A model generated the notes under the pieces. That model was not told where the DNA came from and did not search any database. It saw only the letters and a program-made list of their open reading frames with translations. Made by a program: the position numbers and the translations under genes. Below, piece by piece: positions 11,968-24,769 of a stretch of DNA of 64,000 nucleotides. The stretch is from Escallonia rubra (taxonomy: Eukaryota; Streptophyta; Magnoliopsida; Escalloniales; Escalloniaceae). Position 1 is the stretch's first letter. Every line of letters starts with the position of its first letter. The stretch covers positions 310,001-374,000 of the forward strand of contig JAVXUO010000922.1 of assembly GCA_033065855.1 (NCBI GenBank), written 5' to 3'.

Positions 11968-13436
11968 GGTAGATGGGTGAGCAAGCCATTGCTTGTCACC
12001 TCAGGAGTAATGTGTACAGGGTTGTTGTGAGTGCTGTTAGAGAAGATAGCAGGTTCATGGTTTTGTGATTTTGCAAGTGAGGAGTTTTTAGGAAGTAGAT
12101 GCAACTTCCTGGCTTGATTCTTCAGATTTTTGAGCTTGCAACCTTTAATGGATGGTGAAATGTTCGCGGCAATTTCCTCCGAAAGGTGAAGGTTGACAGT
12201 TAACTGGGGTGGGCAAGGGGGAGAGAGGTGCACGTGGCTAAGGGGAAATTGGTCTACTTTGACTTTTTTTGAGTTTTGTGGGAGGTCAAAAGTATTTTTC
12301 CTTTTGGTGAGGGGGGTTTGTTTTGGGGTCCAGTCGGTATGTTTTGTTTCTGTTTGGTTTGTTTGGGTGTCATCTGGTTGAGGGGGTTGGTTAGAAGTAG
12401 AGGGGATATGTTCTTTGGGAGAGATGGCCTTGAAATGGGGGAAAAAAGGCAGAGGAGGGGTTGGTTCCCTAGGCTTTTCTTCTGAGTTTGGGGGCTGGAG
12501 AGATATCTTGTTGGGTTTTTTGGAGGTTGTTGCAGTGGTAGGTGACAGGCTGCTGGAAGCTATCTCTTTCTCGGGAATCCCGTCAAGAGCAGGAGGAGTC
12601 TTTTCCGGAGGCAGGTCGGAGATGGAGTTTCCGGCAAGATCCGACAACCGTTTGGAGTTCCCTTTCCAAGATTTTTAAACAGCTGGGTTCCAGAAGGCAG
12701 TCGACAGGCAAGGGTCCGAGTATTCCGCACGAAGCCACGGGCCAAAAGGGTTGGACTTGTTTGCCGGCAAAACCAGCGGCGGATGAGGGCAGCCACGGTT
12801 AGTATGACCCATTCTTCCACAGGTAAAATAGAAGTCTGGCAATCTCTCATATTGAAGTCGTGTCCAAGACACTGATATAGAGTCTTTGTGTCTTGTAAAA
12901 CCTGTGAAGAGAGGTTTGGTGATGTCCAACATCACCTGGATCCTCAAAAATCTGAGCCAAGCTATTTTCCCATCTGCAGTAAAATCTATCTCTAGAACTT
13001 TGCCGATCTTGGATCCAATTTTTTCGGCATTTGATTTTGTCATCAGATTTGGGGGTAAACCCGAAATCCGAATCCAGAACGGTGATTTTGAGAAATCTAT
13101 TTCATCCATAGACAGGTGAGGAGGCCAATCACGGACCACTACATGAGAGCTCATAACTGACCACGGCCGAGATTCAAGAATTTTGTTCCTGTCCCATTCA
13201 TGATTCATGGTGATGCGGAAGATGTTCTCCTGTTGGGAATGGATTTTCATGCCTTTGGAGGGATTCCAGGCTTTTTGGAGGATAGCTTGAATTGCCTTTG
13301 AATTTATTTTTCGAGAGCTAATGATCTTTGCCAGAAGAGTGAGTCCATATTCCTTTGAGGCATTTAACTCATCTGGTTCCAAATCGTCCAGCTCTTCACA
13401 ATGGAGAGCAGTGGTCTTGTCAATGAGGGAGTCCAT
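11964..13436 (-). pseudogene. LINE ORF1: DUF4283 and zinc-knuckle nucleic-acid-binding protein
   Basis: Starts at an ATG giving MDSLIDKTTALHCEELDD. An in-frame ATG 48 nt further upstream is also possible. The DUF4283-type region carries the WNPSKGM, NIFRITM and PFWIRISGLP blocks. A zinc-knuckle-like segment follows, FTCGRMGHTNRGCPHP, with Cys-x-x-x-x-His-x-x-x-x-Cys visible and the first Cys replaced by Phe/Tyr. A TAA at 12675-12677 interrupts the frame, and the proline- and lysine-rich tail continues in the same frame to the TGA at 11964-11966. In L1-like elements this protein coats the RNA for retrotransposition. Confidence 0.8.
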
Positions 13437-13809
13437 AGCTTGAAAACATAGTATAGCAAACTTCAAGAATGAGGGTGTTTTCACTTAGCAGATTTTGTTG
13501 TACTGGGTTTGTAATATAAAGGAGATTTTGTATAGAAGAGGGAAAAGCTGGACTAAATGGTTAATGGAGGTTTGTCTGGAGATGGGAAATGGGTTTGTTC
13601 CTTTTAAGGGGCATTTAAGATGGTACAGGCAGGAAGATTTGGAGTGGAAAGAGAGACACAGTTTTGGGTATAAAAGGATGAGATCAGGATAAATGGGTGG
13701 AGTAGTGCGAGTGGTTGATGCTATGAGATCGGAAATGGATGTGGCGGAATGAGATACGCCGAAAACCTTGGAACAGGAGGAACAATGCTACTGCCGAGCA
13801 TGGTCGAGC

Positions 13810-14273
13810 TTTATATATGCTGGTTGTTGTTCACTTTATAATATGACAAATGGGGCGAACAGGAAAAAGCTTGTCCACCTGTGGACAAGAAAAGAGAGCA
13901 AAATAGAGTAGGTCAAGGGATAGCAAAATGGTAAAAAGTCTCATATGTCCTACTATTATAGCCTATGGGGCAAACAAATAAAAACAAATGGAAATTTTTT
14001 GCTACACACCAAGAAGCAGCCTCCTCCTGCTACCCTGCCACGTGGCACCATCTTATAGGTCCAGGAAATCGACCATCATGGAACTTGCACGTGATATAAC
14101 TGGAGAGACTTAACGGACTCTCACCGTTAAACACATCCTTGAAATTTGGGTGGAAACGGTAATCACTACGTTCTCTCTCTCTCTCTCTCTTCCTTCCCAT
14201 CTTTTTCCTCCCCACTTCGAAAACTGCTTCTTCTTTCCCATCTTCAGTCCAAAACAAACAGGTAAAGCATATG
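13810..14273. other. Intergenic stretch between LINE and copia element
   Basis: No coding signal; a (TC)n run lies near 14171-14190. Nothing else recognised. Confidence 0.5.
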
Positions 14274-14795
14274 TGGTGCATGCAAGAAATGAGAGAGAGT
14301 GAGCCGAAAGCCTTGGGAATACTTACAGCAGTTTTATTAAGATTACCACTATTTTGGATAACAAACAGTGATGGAAAGAAAGACAATATGGCTGAGTGTT
14401 CTGGTGTGTGTTTACCGCTGTCTTGGTTATATACAGTGAAGAAGGAGAGTCTTATTTCTCTTGTGGATAGAGAGCAACTTGAAGTCTTCCTTGTGTGCAA
14501 GCTATACATTGTTGCATGCAAGAGATGGTGGCTAGTGAGGAGTAGAACAGCTTGCTTTGTGCCGTTTCCTATGGTGATTTCTCCAACTTGGTTGGAAAAA
14601 AAGTAAGTTGTATATCTCTCTAGCATTTAGCTACCTTAAGCTTAGGGCAAAAAGCTTAAGAAGGCAATTTGTAGTATTTTGTTATTGACATTGGTGCTTC
14701 TCCTGTCACTGTTTGTTTGGCTCGGTTACATTTTAGTTCTTAGCATTTGCTATATTTGCAATTCCCTATCACACAAGACCTCTTCGATCCTAACA
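14274..14795 (+). repeat. Left (5') LTR of deleted copia element
   Basis: Starts TGGTGCATGC, ends CCTAACA, and is followed by AG and the PBS. Confidence 0.85.
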
Positions 14796-14797
14796 AG

Positions 14798-14809
14798 TGG
14801 TATCAGAGC
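14798..14809 (+). promoter_or_regulatory. PBS, tRNA-iMet type
   Basis: Exact TGGTATCAGAGC two bases after the 5' LTR. Confidence 0.9.
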
Positions 14810-14838
14810 CCCGTTTGGGGCGTCTTGGTCGTGATAGG

Positions 14839-16435
14839 ATGGAAGAGTCTCAAGGTACAATGATTAAGTTGGCCGCATTTAATTACGCAATATATGAGCC
14901 AAGAATGGAGGACATTCTTTTTTGTAAAGACTTGTACGACCTAATTGAGGGTGATAGTGCCAAGCCCGCGGGTAAAGATAACAAGGCATGGGAACGGATG
15001 AATTGAAAGACCGTTGGTTGCATCAGGCAGTGGATTGATCACAGCGTGTTTCATCATGTTGCTCAAGAGACAAATGCGCGTAGCCTGTGGACAAAATTAG
15101 AGGCTATGTGTGAGAGGAAGAATGCCCAGAGCAAGGCGTATTAGATAAGGAGACTCGTGAATCTCAAGTTCAAGGAGGGACATTCTGTTGCCGAGCACCT
15201 TAGCGATTTTCAGAGTTTGGTCAATCAATTGGCCACCGTAGAGATGAAGTTGGATGACGAGTTACAGGCATTGTTGTTACTGAGTTCTTTGCCAGATAGC
15301 TGGGAGACATTAGTTGTCTCGCTAAGTAATTCTACTCCAAATGGTAAGTTAACGATGAGCACCATCAAGCACAGCTTGTTCAATGAGGAAGCAAGGCGAA
15401 ATGAGGTTAGTACAAGCGGTGGAGAGTCACAGGTCATTGTTACGGAGAACAGAGGTAGAAATGTGAGCAGAAATTATGATAATCAAGGACATTATGGATA
15501 GTGTAAGAACGATAGAGCTCAGTCACAGTCTAGGTATACTAGAAAGTGTTATAAATGTGGCAAGGTTGGTCACATTCAGAGAAATTTTCGCTACGCCAAG
15601 AGAGAAAAAATTGAGGAAAAAGATCAGAAGAATGGTGACGACGGCAACATGTCAGCGATTGTGTCAGATGAAGAAGTGGTGGTTCTATCAGTTGCAGAGA
15701 CATCACGTGATTATGGTATTGTTGGGGATACTGAATGGATTGTTGATAGTGCTGCTTTGTGCCACGCTACATAAAAAAAAAGGAGTTCTTTCTTCCTACA
15801 CAGCTGGGGATTTTGGGAGAGTAAAGATGGGAAATGATTGTTGTTCCAGAATTGCAGGCGTGGGAGACGTATGTTTGAGCACGGATGTGGGTTGCACATT
15901 GAGGCTGAAGAACGTGCGACACATTCCTGATCTTCGCCTCAACTTGATTTCAGGTATCACTTTGGACGGCCTAGGCTATATGAATGTGTTTGGCAATGGA
16001 AGGTGAAAGCTCACCAAGGGGGCATTGGTGATCGCGAAAGGAGTTGCTTGCAGTAGTTTTTACGAGACTCGTGCCGATGTTTGTTTGGAGCTGGATACGG
16101 TTAATGACGAGTCTATGTGGCACAGTGACGGGGTTTAATTTCTGTCAAGGCCGTCCCTCAATTTTCTTGCCAAAGGTACGTGGTTGAGCCCTTGTGATAG
16201 CAAGCATAAGAAGGTTTCTTTTGACAAGTTTAGCGCACAACCGAAAGTTAGTGCTCCATGTCTCACACCATTACCTTCACCGCTAGAGAGTGGCACAGGT
16301 GGTGGGGATGCGAAACTTTGTGATATAGTTTTGCCGTTGTCGAAAGGTGTTGAGCAGGGGGAACATGCCCCTCAAGAAAAGATTGGAGGATTCGGATCCA
16401 CAAAAATGTATCCAGCTAGATATTTTGTTAATTGA
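14839..16435 (+). pseudogene. Copia gag/protease remnant
   Basis: Begins at ATG giving MEESQGTMIKLAAFNY, a UBN2-type gag start. The rest of gag (HSVAEHLSDFQSLVNQLA, DDELQALLLLSSLPDSWE) follows after stops at 15003 and near 15140. A zinc knuckle, CYKCGKVGHIQRNF, lies near 15550 in another frame. The protease box reads WIVDSAALCHAT instead of the expected VDSGAS-type active site, so the catalytic Gly is lost. A GAG-pre-integrase-like segment (LKNVRHIPDLRLNLIS) ends the recognisable part near 16140. Downstream sequence to the right LTR is not recognisable as pol. Confidence 0.75.
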
Positions 16436-17192
16436 GGGGAGCTTGAAAATGTTTGTGAAGCCCAGCGTTGTGGTGATAACGCTAGTTTAATGGAGGTTGT
16501 GCAAGGAATGGTCAAAGAGGGCTTCGATAATTTTACTACGAAGTTGGCAACAAAATTAGTGGATGTCTTTTACTCCCGCAGGTCAATAGCGGGAATGCAT
16601 TTTGATTGAGACATGCGAAGCTATAATCTCCCTCATGTGGCTGGAAAGGGAGATTGTTGGGTGCCATTGGTCCAGCCCCAAGTTGTTAATACCAATTATG
16701 GGTTTGAGACACAAAGGAAAGTAAAGAATGAAAACCAAAATTTTAAATGGGTCTTGGAATTATCTACATGTATTAAGACTTGGAATGGGACGATTAATAT
16801 TGGCAGGCAGATTCATTTCTTGCATAAAAGAATTGCAAAGGTGGTCTTTGGAAGTTGGTTTGATGCAATAATGAACATGTTGGATAAGGAGTCATTCTGG
16901 TGACTTCTTGTATTCCCACGCATGACATGAACACGTGGAGAAGGAAAAACTTTGGCTCCTACCCAGATTGTAGGAATCTTTCTCCGATCCCGTGTATAGT
17001 GACAATTAATAGTCGCTAAATATTCTACTGACTTTTCTTCTAACACTTTCAGTGACAATTCTTAGCAGCACTTTTTTAGTATCACTAAATAAAAGCCACT
17101 AAAAACATTTAGAGACGATTGCCATGGAGAATGTGCTGGAAGCTTTTATGTGCAGAGTTTTCTGTACTTGTAAGTCCTTATAAAATGTCACT

Positions 17193-17770
17193 TGGTGCAT
17201 GCAAGAAATGAGAGAGAGTGAGCCGAAAGCCTTGGGAATACTTACAGCAATTTTATTAAGAATACCACTGTTTTGGATACCAAACAGTGATGGAAAGAAA
17301 GGCAATATGGCTGAGTGTTATGATGTGTGTTTACCGTTGTCTTGGTTATATACAGTGAAGAATGAGAGTCTTATTTCTCTTGTGGATAGAGAGCAGCTTG
17401 AAGTCTTCCTTGTGTGCAAGCTATACATTGTTGCGTGCAAGAGGTGGTGGCTAGTGAGGAATAGAGCAACTTGCTTTGTGCCGTTTCTTGTGGTGATTTC
17501 TCCAACTTGGTTGGAAAGAAAGTAAGTTGTATATCTCTCTAGCATTTTGCTACCTTAAGCTTAGGGCAAAAAGCTTAAGAAGACAATTTGTACTATTTTG
17601 TTATTGACATTAGTGGATTTGTTTGCCTCGTGGTTTTTTCCTTCTATGCGTTTTCCATGTTAAAATTGGTGCTTCTCTTGTCACTGTTTGTTTGGCTTAG
17701 TTACGTTTTAATTCTTGGCATTTGTTATATTTGCAATTCCCAATCTCACAAAACCCCTTCGATCTTAACA
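17193..17770 (+). repeat. Right LTR of deleted copia element
   Basis: Starts TGGTGCATGC, ends CTTAACA, and keeps a ~53-bp segment absent from the left LTR. It is directly followed by AAAGCATGGTATCAAATGG, which resembles a decayed primer-binding site. Confidence 0.85.
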
Positions 17771-18249
17771 AAAGCATGGTATCAAATGGATATAGCTGTT
17801 TTTCAATATTAGCTTTGTATCAATAAGTTGTACGCTGACAATATTAGGCGAACGTGTTGAAATTTTAAGTTAAGGCTTAGAAGGCTCTCATCTCTGGGTT
17901 TCACAAAGTTAAGAAGCTCGTACAACTTGTTTTTATTTCACTTGGTAGAAAATTGTATCAAACTTATTTAGCTATCGGATTATTTGTCCATTTAGTTAAT
18001 TAGCTTTTGAGATGCCTTATATTACTCTATCTTTGTACGTTTGTATGATTATTCTAGCTGAATCTTATGTACTTATGTTGGCCTTCATTGAAGATTTACA
18101 TACATAAAGAAGAAATCGAAGGAGCCAGCCTTGCTCAACTTCCTTCTTTCTTCTTTGGGTGCCTATTGCTTTGGTAGACCATCACAACCGTGAGGTTGAT
18201 CTATTTTGCATTTTTTTTTATATTTGGAAACCAGAAGATCTATTGTTTA
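17771..18249. other. Intergenic stretch, nothing recognised
   Basis: AT-rich with no domain seen in six frames apart from the PBS-like start discussed in the findings. Confidence 0.4.
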
Positions 18250-18960
18250 ATCGTGAAATTGAGCCACACGGTTGTGTGAGGTGACTTTCCAACTAGCATA
18301 GGGGTAAAAAAAAATCAGCTCGTGGTTCCAACATTGGTAGTCATTTTGCTGATTTTTCGCATGTTTAGCCATGGAATTCGCGCAAAAGTTGGTTCTCTTA
18401 TATACATGAGAGACCCGCACCTGCAACGTGCATTTAAGGAGTGGCCTGCAATCAAAAACCAAAGTTTTAGTAGACGGGGTGGGTGGTTCATCAGAAGTAA
18501 GTAAGCTGACGATTCTCTTATTTTCAACTTCCAGTAAAATATGCTAAGACGCTAACTCGAGGCCATCTCAAACTACCCATCACTCCGTTACCTGACGTGG
18601 TCTGGATGAGGGCACATAAGCGGTCGACCATCCGCTGGGCCTCATGATCCCGGATTAAGGCCACAGCTCGCGCCATTTGAGATTTAGGGTGAGCACTCTC
18701 ATCTTTGTTAAGTTTCGCCCAACTCTTAGGTGGCGGCTTTTAACAAGTAATGATTATCTTTTTGAAATTGAAAGTCTTGTCTATCGTGGTTAATGAAGAA
18801 CAAATAGTCTCGAGCTAAGGTTGTGGATTCTTGTATGAGATCCCTATTATACGAGAAGTTTTCATTTAGAGTCACAAGTTTATTACGGTGATACCAAATT
18901 CGAGAAACTAGGAAGGCAAAAAGTGTGTTCCAGGGAATTTGTGAGCTCCATAAGGACGAT
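18250..18960 (-). pseudogene. LINE 3' fragment: RNase H domain
   Basis: Pieces in shifting minus frames match the C-terminal part of plant L1-like ORF2. VSRIWYHRNKLV is the end of the zinc-binding linker. KPPPKSWAKLN is the start of the RNase H (RVT_3) domain. KTLVFDCRPLLK and VSHVYKRTNFCANSMAKHA are the C-terminal blocks of that domain, and all lie in the expected order. Several frameshifts and stops separate them. No RT domain lies directly upstream, so this is a 5'-truncated or rearranged copy. Confidence 0.6.
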
Positions 18961-19524
18961 GGTAGCTAGTGTTCATTTTGCACCATTTCCGCAAAGAGTA
19001 GCGTTAGTGTCTCTGTTCGCTGTGGCTCAAGTAGAGGGTATCCTATATAACTATGATCTTAGGGCAACTACGAAAAACAATGGTAAACTATTTCTAATTA
19101 CCCGCAACCATGGGGGCAAGTTTTATAAATAAGCCAGTAGAGATTTGCACGGTGGGCCTTGTGCGCACACTTCCAGAGGAGGCTTTGAATGTGAGATGGG
19201 CACTTCGTTTTCCACATTGAGGTCCAGTTAAGTTAGATGTCAATCGTACATTTGCTTAGCAAAATGTAAGTGTACTGAACACATCCAGGTCCAGTCAAGA
19301 GACTCTAGGCATGCATGTAATAAGGCCTCCTCGTATGTCCTCGTCTTCCTATAAGCTAATGCTACCCTACTCTGCATGTGAATAAATCTTCTGCTGCTGC
19401 AAGTGACGGCCAAGACTCAATTCACCGTGCACCATCCACCGGTGAACCCGCAGCAGCTTAATCCAAATTCAAAAACACGTTTAAAATAACTCCAACTCTA
19501 TTACAATCAAGAAATGCAGAACCC

Positions 19525-20200
19525 ATGGCAATGGAAATGGAAGAAGATGTTCAGTTTGATGATGAGCACCAGGACAATTCCAATAAGACCAAAGAAAACA
19601 TGGAAATTCCAACCCTAGTACTTTCATCCTCTTTAAATTCATGGATTAAATAGTCGTGGCAGAAAACTCTCACCGTGAAAGTTCTAGGGCTGTTTTCAGT
19701 GCTTCATCTCTATCCCCTAGACTTATCGGCATATGGCAACCCACCGCAAGATTTCAAATCATTAAGTAAAGTAATGGCTTCCACATCGTGAAATGCACGA
19801 CGGAGGAAGACTACTTACTGGATATAACGTTGGATCCAGAATTTTGACCCTTTAATCACGAAAATATCGAATATGGAATTTTGGATCTGCCTAAAGGGGC
19901 TACCCATCGCATACTTCGATGAAAAGATTCACACCCAAATTAGGAAGAAAATTGGACAACACCTGCGCATTAACCACATCATTTTTCCAATTGCCAGCGG
20001 AAGATTCGCTCGATTATGTGCAGAAATTGACACTACTCAACTGCTCACTGAGATTATCTAAATTGGAAAACACTCTTAGATACTGCAATATGAAAAAAAT
20101 TCCTTCGGTTTGTACCAAGTGTGAACTCATTGGCCATATCATTGATTGATGTCCCAAGCTACCATTGGAAGGTGATGCCTCACTAACTGCCATTCAGACT
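19525..20200 (+). pseudogene. LINE ORF1 remnant (DUF4283 and zinc knuckle)
   Basis: The ATG at 19525 opens an acidic stretch. In shifting frames there follow SWQKTLTVKVLG, KVMASTS/NGFHIVKCTTEEDYLL, EFWICLKGLPIAYFDEKI, SGRFARLCAEID and SVCTKCELIGHIID. These are the DUF4283 and CCHC-type blocks of plant LINE ORF1. At least five disruptions are visible. Confidence 0.7.
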
Positions 20201-21689
20201 TCTTGCTGACTGTTGCTTAGATGTTGTAAAAATCACGACGACGACTTATCCAGTATAGGAAGATAGGGGTTCGATTAATATCAAGGGATGGCAGCTACAA
20301 CCGACCTCCACCATGGCAACTTGGACGTTGGTGACGACCCAACAAGGAGAGGAAAACGTGCCATGGACACCATCTACTACCCCCTAAAATATGTGTCTCC
20401 CTCCTTCAAGCTCCCAAATCCACCCCTGGTCACTACAACCTCCCTTTTTGAATGAACCACATAAACAATAACCTTTCTGGCACTTCCCTTTTTTGGTTAT
20501 CTAAAGACACACGCCAAGTTGGCCAACAACATGCCAAAACCCCCAGCACGTTAGCCATTTATGAATACGAGAACACATTCCATTGCCATAAACAACCACT
20601 GAAACATAGAGAAATAGATTTGAAGCTTATCTCCGATCCCCAAGCCCCCTCAAAATATGGGAGCTACAATGACTTGTTTAGAAACCTAAACGTCATTCCT
20701 TCACTCAACCCCCCTGAACAGTATATGCAAGATTTTGACAGTTGCAATTATAACTCCCACGATGGTTCAACTTTTGCTTTACATATACCGATCACCCACA
20801 AAGAACACCATGCAATAAGGTTCCAATTACAAATATAGGTCGAAGCACTGCTTATCCTGACACTGCAGTCTTACACAAAAATGGTACCGATTTTCATCCC
20901 CAACAATAGGACAATTCTAGATGTCCCTCTACTGATCCCATGTGTGTTAAATCTAAGAAGCTACACCTCAGACTCCTTTGCCGCACCCTCAACTGGAAGC
21001 CCATCACTTTCTCAATCATCCACTCAACCTTGTGGTATCCAATCGTTTTGTCCCTGCTCTGGTCATTTGGGCCTTGTTCATCACCATCCCCATCCATATC
21101 ATATTTCCCTTCCTAAACCATCTCCCCAAACCCCACTGTTATTTGGACACGCCTCCTAACTCTCCTCACTACCTAGCCCCCACTTTCAATCTGATGTTGC
21201 TTTTGACAACAACCATCCCCTTCAATATGAACCAATCCCCACCCCCACCACTATTGAACACTAGCCTACATAATAATCAAAACTAACCTTTGTTATTCTT
21301 GGTAAGTTTTGCCTCTCGACAGGCCACTCTTTGAACATTCAGACGCCGTCCGAGCCACCTCAATCAGCCAAGATTCAAGCCAAGAGCACCTTCGAACACC
21401 TGACATCTCAATCCCCATCCCAACTTGACGAACTAATATTTGGCTCTGGGCAATCTCGAATTGCGACTGCAAATCAAGAAGTGGTTATAAACATTCTTTT
21501 CTTGTACCTAACCCTCCCCATCACTGTTATCATCATGTGCTCAATCGAGCCTGTGGTCGGATGACCAAGCTACTTTCAGAAGGCACAAAGAAGTCTGGGG
21601 AGACTTTTGCCTAGCCCGGATAGACAAAAATTTAGCTTCCATCAAAACCCATGGAGATCAACTTTGAATCCCATGACTTTCCTTAACCA

Positions 21690-24685
21690 AAAATTATGGA
21701 TGTTATTACGTCGAAGTATGACGGAGAGGGAAACAACCGCTTCCATATGCATGCTTGAGACCTTATTATTAGGCACAAACGTCAGGCGATTATCCTGTTA
21801 GAAACAAAAGTTGTAGTAGAGAAGGCCGAGCAAGTGGCAAACTCCCTCGTGTATAGGGTTGATGGTAATGCTTACCGTGGTAGCATCTGCCTACCGTGGC
21901 AGCCTCAGAAAGTTCAGATAGATGTTGTTCATGAATCACCACAGACCACCCACGCTATCGTCCAGGTAGCTCTAAATCCCCTTGGTTATTTTCTAGTATT
22001 TTACGCTTCTCCTATTATCCGTATTCGAGGACATTTTTGGAACGAAAAAATCAGGGTTAGTAGGTCTCAAAATTTTCCATGGTCCATGATAAGCTACTTA
22101 AATGAAATAACTAGCCAAACTGAGAAAAAGGGTGGTTGCCATTTCACGTCAAAAAAAGCTAGGATTTTTTTCGATTTCTTGTCGAGTATTAAGCTTTTAG
22201 ACTTAGGGTTTCACGGTCAACCATATACTTGGGCTAATAGGCACACGTATAGACCTGACCTCATTTTGGAAAGACTTGATCGGGCTTTGGCCACGGATGG
22301 GTGGATAGAAAACCATGCAAATGCACATTATTCACCTTCAAAGAACTCACTCGGACCATCACCCTATTTTACTTAAGTTACTACCCCTTGTCATGTCTAA
22401 TAGTATTTTTCTCTTTGAGATGGCTTCATTCTTTAAAACTAAAGATTATTACAAATTGGGCAGAGTCAATCAATTAAATCTACCTCTTTCAAATGCAAAC
22501 TACGTACTTTAGGGCGCGAACTACAAAGGTGGAAAAAGACTTTTTTTTGGGAGATTACTGAATATAAGACCCAAATTCAAGCTAGAGTAGCTGGAATCCA
22601 AGGGAGTCTCGCACTGCACTACTCGCCTTACTGGTCAATCTTGAAAATAAATTGCAGAGAAGATGCAATTTGTTGTTATAAGAACAGTTTGACTACTGGA
22701 AATTGCATGCTAAAATAAATTGGACTTATGATGAGGATTGCAATACTCATTTTTTCCATATGTCTACCCTCAGTCATCGTAGGATTCAAGCCCGTTATGA
22801 ATGATTAAAATTTCTTGGTTACCAATGTGGACGAGATAAAACAAATATTTCTAAACCATTTGGGGAAGCTCTTTCAAGCTACTACTCTTTTTTCTGGACC
22901 GCCATCTTAGCATAACCCAAATTACCTTAATTAGCTTATCCCCCAAACGATCATGCAATTAAATCTGCTCTTTTTGATATGGGGCGGCTGACATGGCTCT
23001 GGAACTTGACAGTTTCGTGTGTTCTAAAATTACTGGGACATATTCAGCGGGGACCTAATCAAGACTGTCAAAGCTTGTTGTAGGGATTGCTAAATTCCAT
23101 TCGACCTTAACAACGCATTTATTTATCTCATTCCAAAAACCCTCATCCGGAGGTGGCAAGCCATTTTAGGCCTATCAACCTATGTAATACTTGCTATAAA
23201 GCTATTTTGTGTATTCTAGTCAATCGTCTTTGTCCCCTCGTTGACTCTCTTATCCACCCATTTCAAGCTAGTTTACTGTGTGGTCGTTCCGCACCGGAGA
23301 ATATAATTTTGACAAACAAATTGATTCACAATACTAATAAGAAGCGGGGTAGAGGGGAGCTGCTCACGGCTAAGTTTGATTTTGATAAGGCGTATAACAA
23401 TTTACTATGGTATTTTTCTTCATACTCTGATCAAAATGGGCTTTCTACCTTTTGGTTGAACTAGTTATGAGCTATGCTTTTACTGTCAAATATGCAGTAA
23501 TCTAGAATCGATCTCCTATTTCACACTTCTCAACCCCTCTTGTTGGCTGAGGCAAGGAGATCTACTATCTCCCTACCTTTTCAATATGTGCCCAAATGAG
23601 CTCTCTTTTTCTTTCATCCATGCTGAAAATGCTAAAAACATCCAACTATCCCAATTGCAAGATTTGAGATTGGCATTTCTCACTTATTGTTTACAGATGA
23701 CATCCTTCTATTTGGCCATGCTAGGGTAAAAAATTGGGACAAATTTGTGCTGACATTTAACGAGTTCAGCTTTTGGGCTGGGCTGAAAATTAACAATGCA
23801 AAATCTAAACTCCTTCCTTCCAAAAATCACCACGAGAACCGTTCAGCATACCTTTCACCATACTTCCGAGAGGCTACCGAAAAGTTCAACAAATATCTGG
23901 TTGTTCCATTAGCTCAAGGGAAATGGCAAACCCACTTTTAGTTATATCCTTGACTAGAACCGCAACAAACTTACCTCGTGAAAATGTAAGTTCCTTTGTT
24001 TGAGGTTTGCACAACGCTTGTCAAAGCTGCCCTGAACTCTATTTTGACTTACACTATTCAAGCTTATATTCTCTTGATACTATCTCAAAATCAGCTGGAT
24101 AAAACTTAGCAGAAATTTTCTATGGCGTCACAACGAATGGCACGCCCTTAATTGGGATGTTATAATTCAATCCAAACCCATTGGTGGGCTTGGCTTCTAT
24201 AAAACTTCCCCTGCAAATCAGGCTATGTCCATGAAATTTTGTCTGGAGAGTTTGGAAGAATCCTTAGAGCCTCTGGGTAAAGGCATTGAAAGATGGCATT
24301 TTCCCAATGATACTATCTGGAATGCCACACAATGGCAAAACAACTCCTCTTTTTGGAAACACATTATTCAGACCTGGTAAAAATTGCTCTTGTCACGCAT
24401 TGGCACATAGGCAATTAGCACCAAATTTTATTTGGTTACCACAACTGGATGCCTGCCGGTGCACTTCACAACCTTTTTGTGGGACCTGTCCTAAATCGTA
24501 CCGAGTCCATAAGAGTGAATGATGTTATTCTAAACCGATCTTTGGACCTTTCTTTGGACCTTGTCCACCTTCACTCCCTCTTACCGACTAACTTTGTTAA
24601 GCTCATGATTCACAGCATACAAGCTATATGCAAGATACATTTACCTATCTTTGAGGAACTGGATTACTTATCTTTGAAAATATGA
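21690..24685 (+). pseudogene. LINE ORF2 remnant (endonuclease and reverse transcriptase)
   Basis: The endonuclease part shows DLIIRHKRQAIILLETKV and LGFHGQPYTWAN with LDRALA. The RT part shows HFRPINLCNTCYKAI, HPFQASLLCGRSAPENI, KFDFDKAYNNLLW and LLFTDDILLFGHA, in which the YADD box has become FTDD but both aspartates remain. The terminal linker region follows (LGGFGFYKT-like sequence near 24185). The frame is broken many times. Confidence 0.75.
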
Positions 24686-24769
24686 CAGCCTTTTGCAAAG
24701 AATCATAGATGATAGAAAGATGGACAATAAGAATATGAGGCACAACAAGAATATGGAGCTTCATATTTT

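Larger units (their letters stand above)
7827..13799 (-). mobile_element. L1-like LINE, near full length, inactivated
   Basis: Non-LTR retrotransposon of the plant L1 type with a C-terminal RNase H. It reads on the minus strand: a 5' leader, ORF1 (13436-11964), ORF2 (11967-7874) and an A tail seen as a T run at 7827-7837. The 10-bp flanks ATGGTCGGGC (7817-7826) and ATGGTCGAGC (13800-13809) are a target-site duplication with one difference, which fixes both ends and shows the 5' end is not truncated. Both ORFs are broken, so the copy cannot move by itself. Confidence 0.85.
14274..17770 (+). mobile_element. Ty1/copia element with internal deletion
   Basis: LTRs 14274-14795 and 17193-17770 are clearly homologous, both TG...CA. 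PBS TGGTATCAGAGC starts at 14798. The interior is only 2.4 kb and holds gag, a zinc knuckle and a protease/GAG-pre-integrase piece; integrase, reverse transcriptase and RNase H are missing. The right LTR is about 56 bp longer because the left lacks a segment between short ATTxGTG repeats. Flanks share AAAGCAT (14264-14270 and 17771-17777), but offset by a few bases from the left LTR start, so the target duplication is not settled. Confidence 0.85.
19525..24690 (+). mobile_element. Second L1-like LINE, heavily decayed
   Basis: ORF1-type and ORF2-type domains occur in order on the plus strand, all broken by stops and frameshifts. The borders are approximate; no A tail or target duplication was found. 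The divergence from the first LINE (7.8-13.8 kb) is large, so the two are not recent copies of each other. Confidence 0.75.

Noticed and set aside
14030..14626. 198-codon minus-strand frame
   Set aside because: It lies across the left LTR and its flank, and a similar frame recurs in the right LTR; no domain is present.
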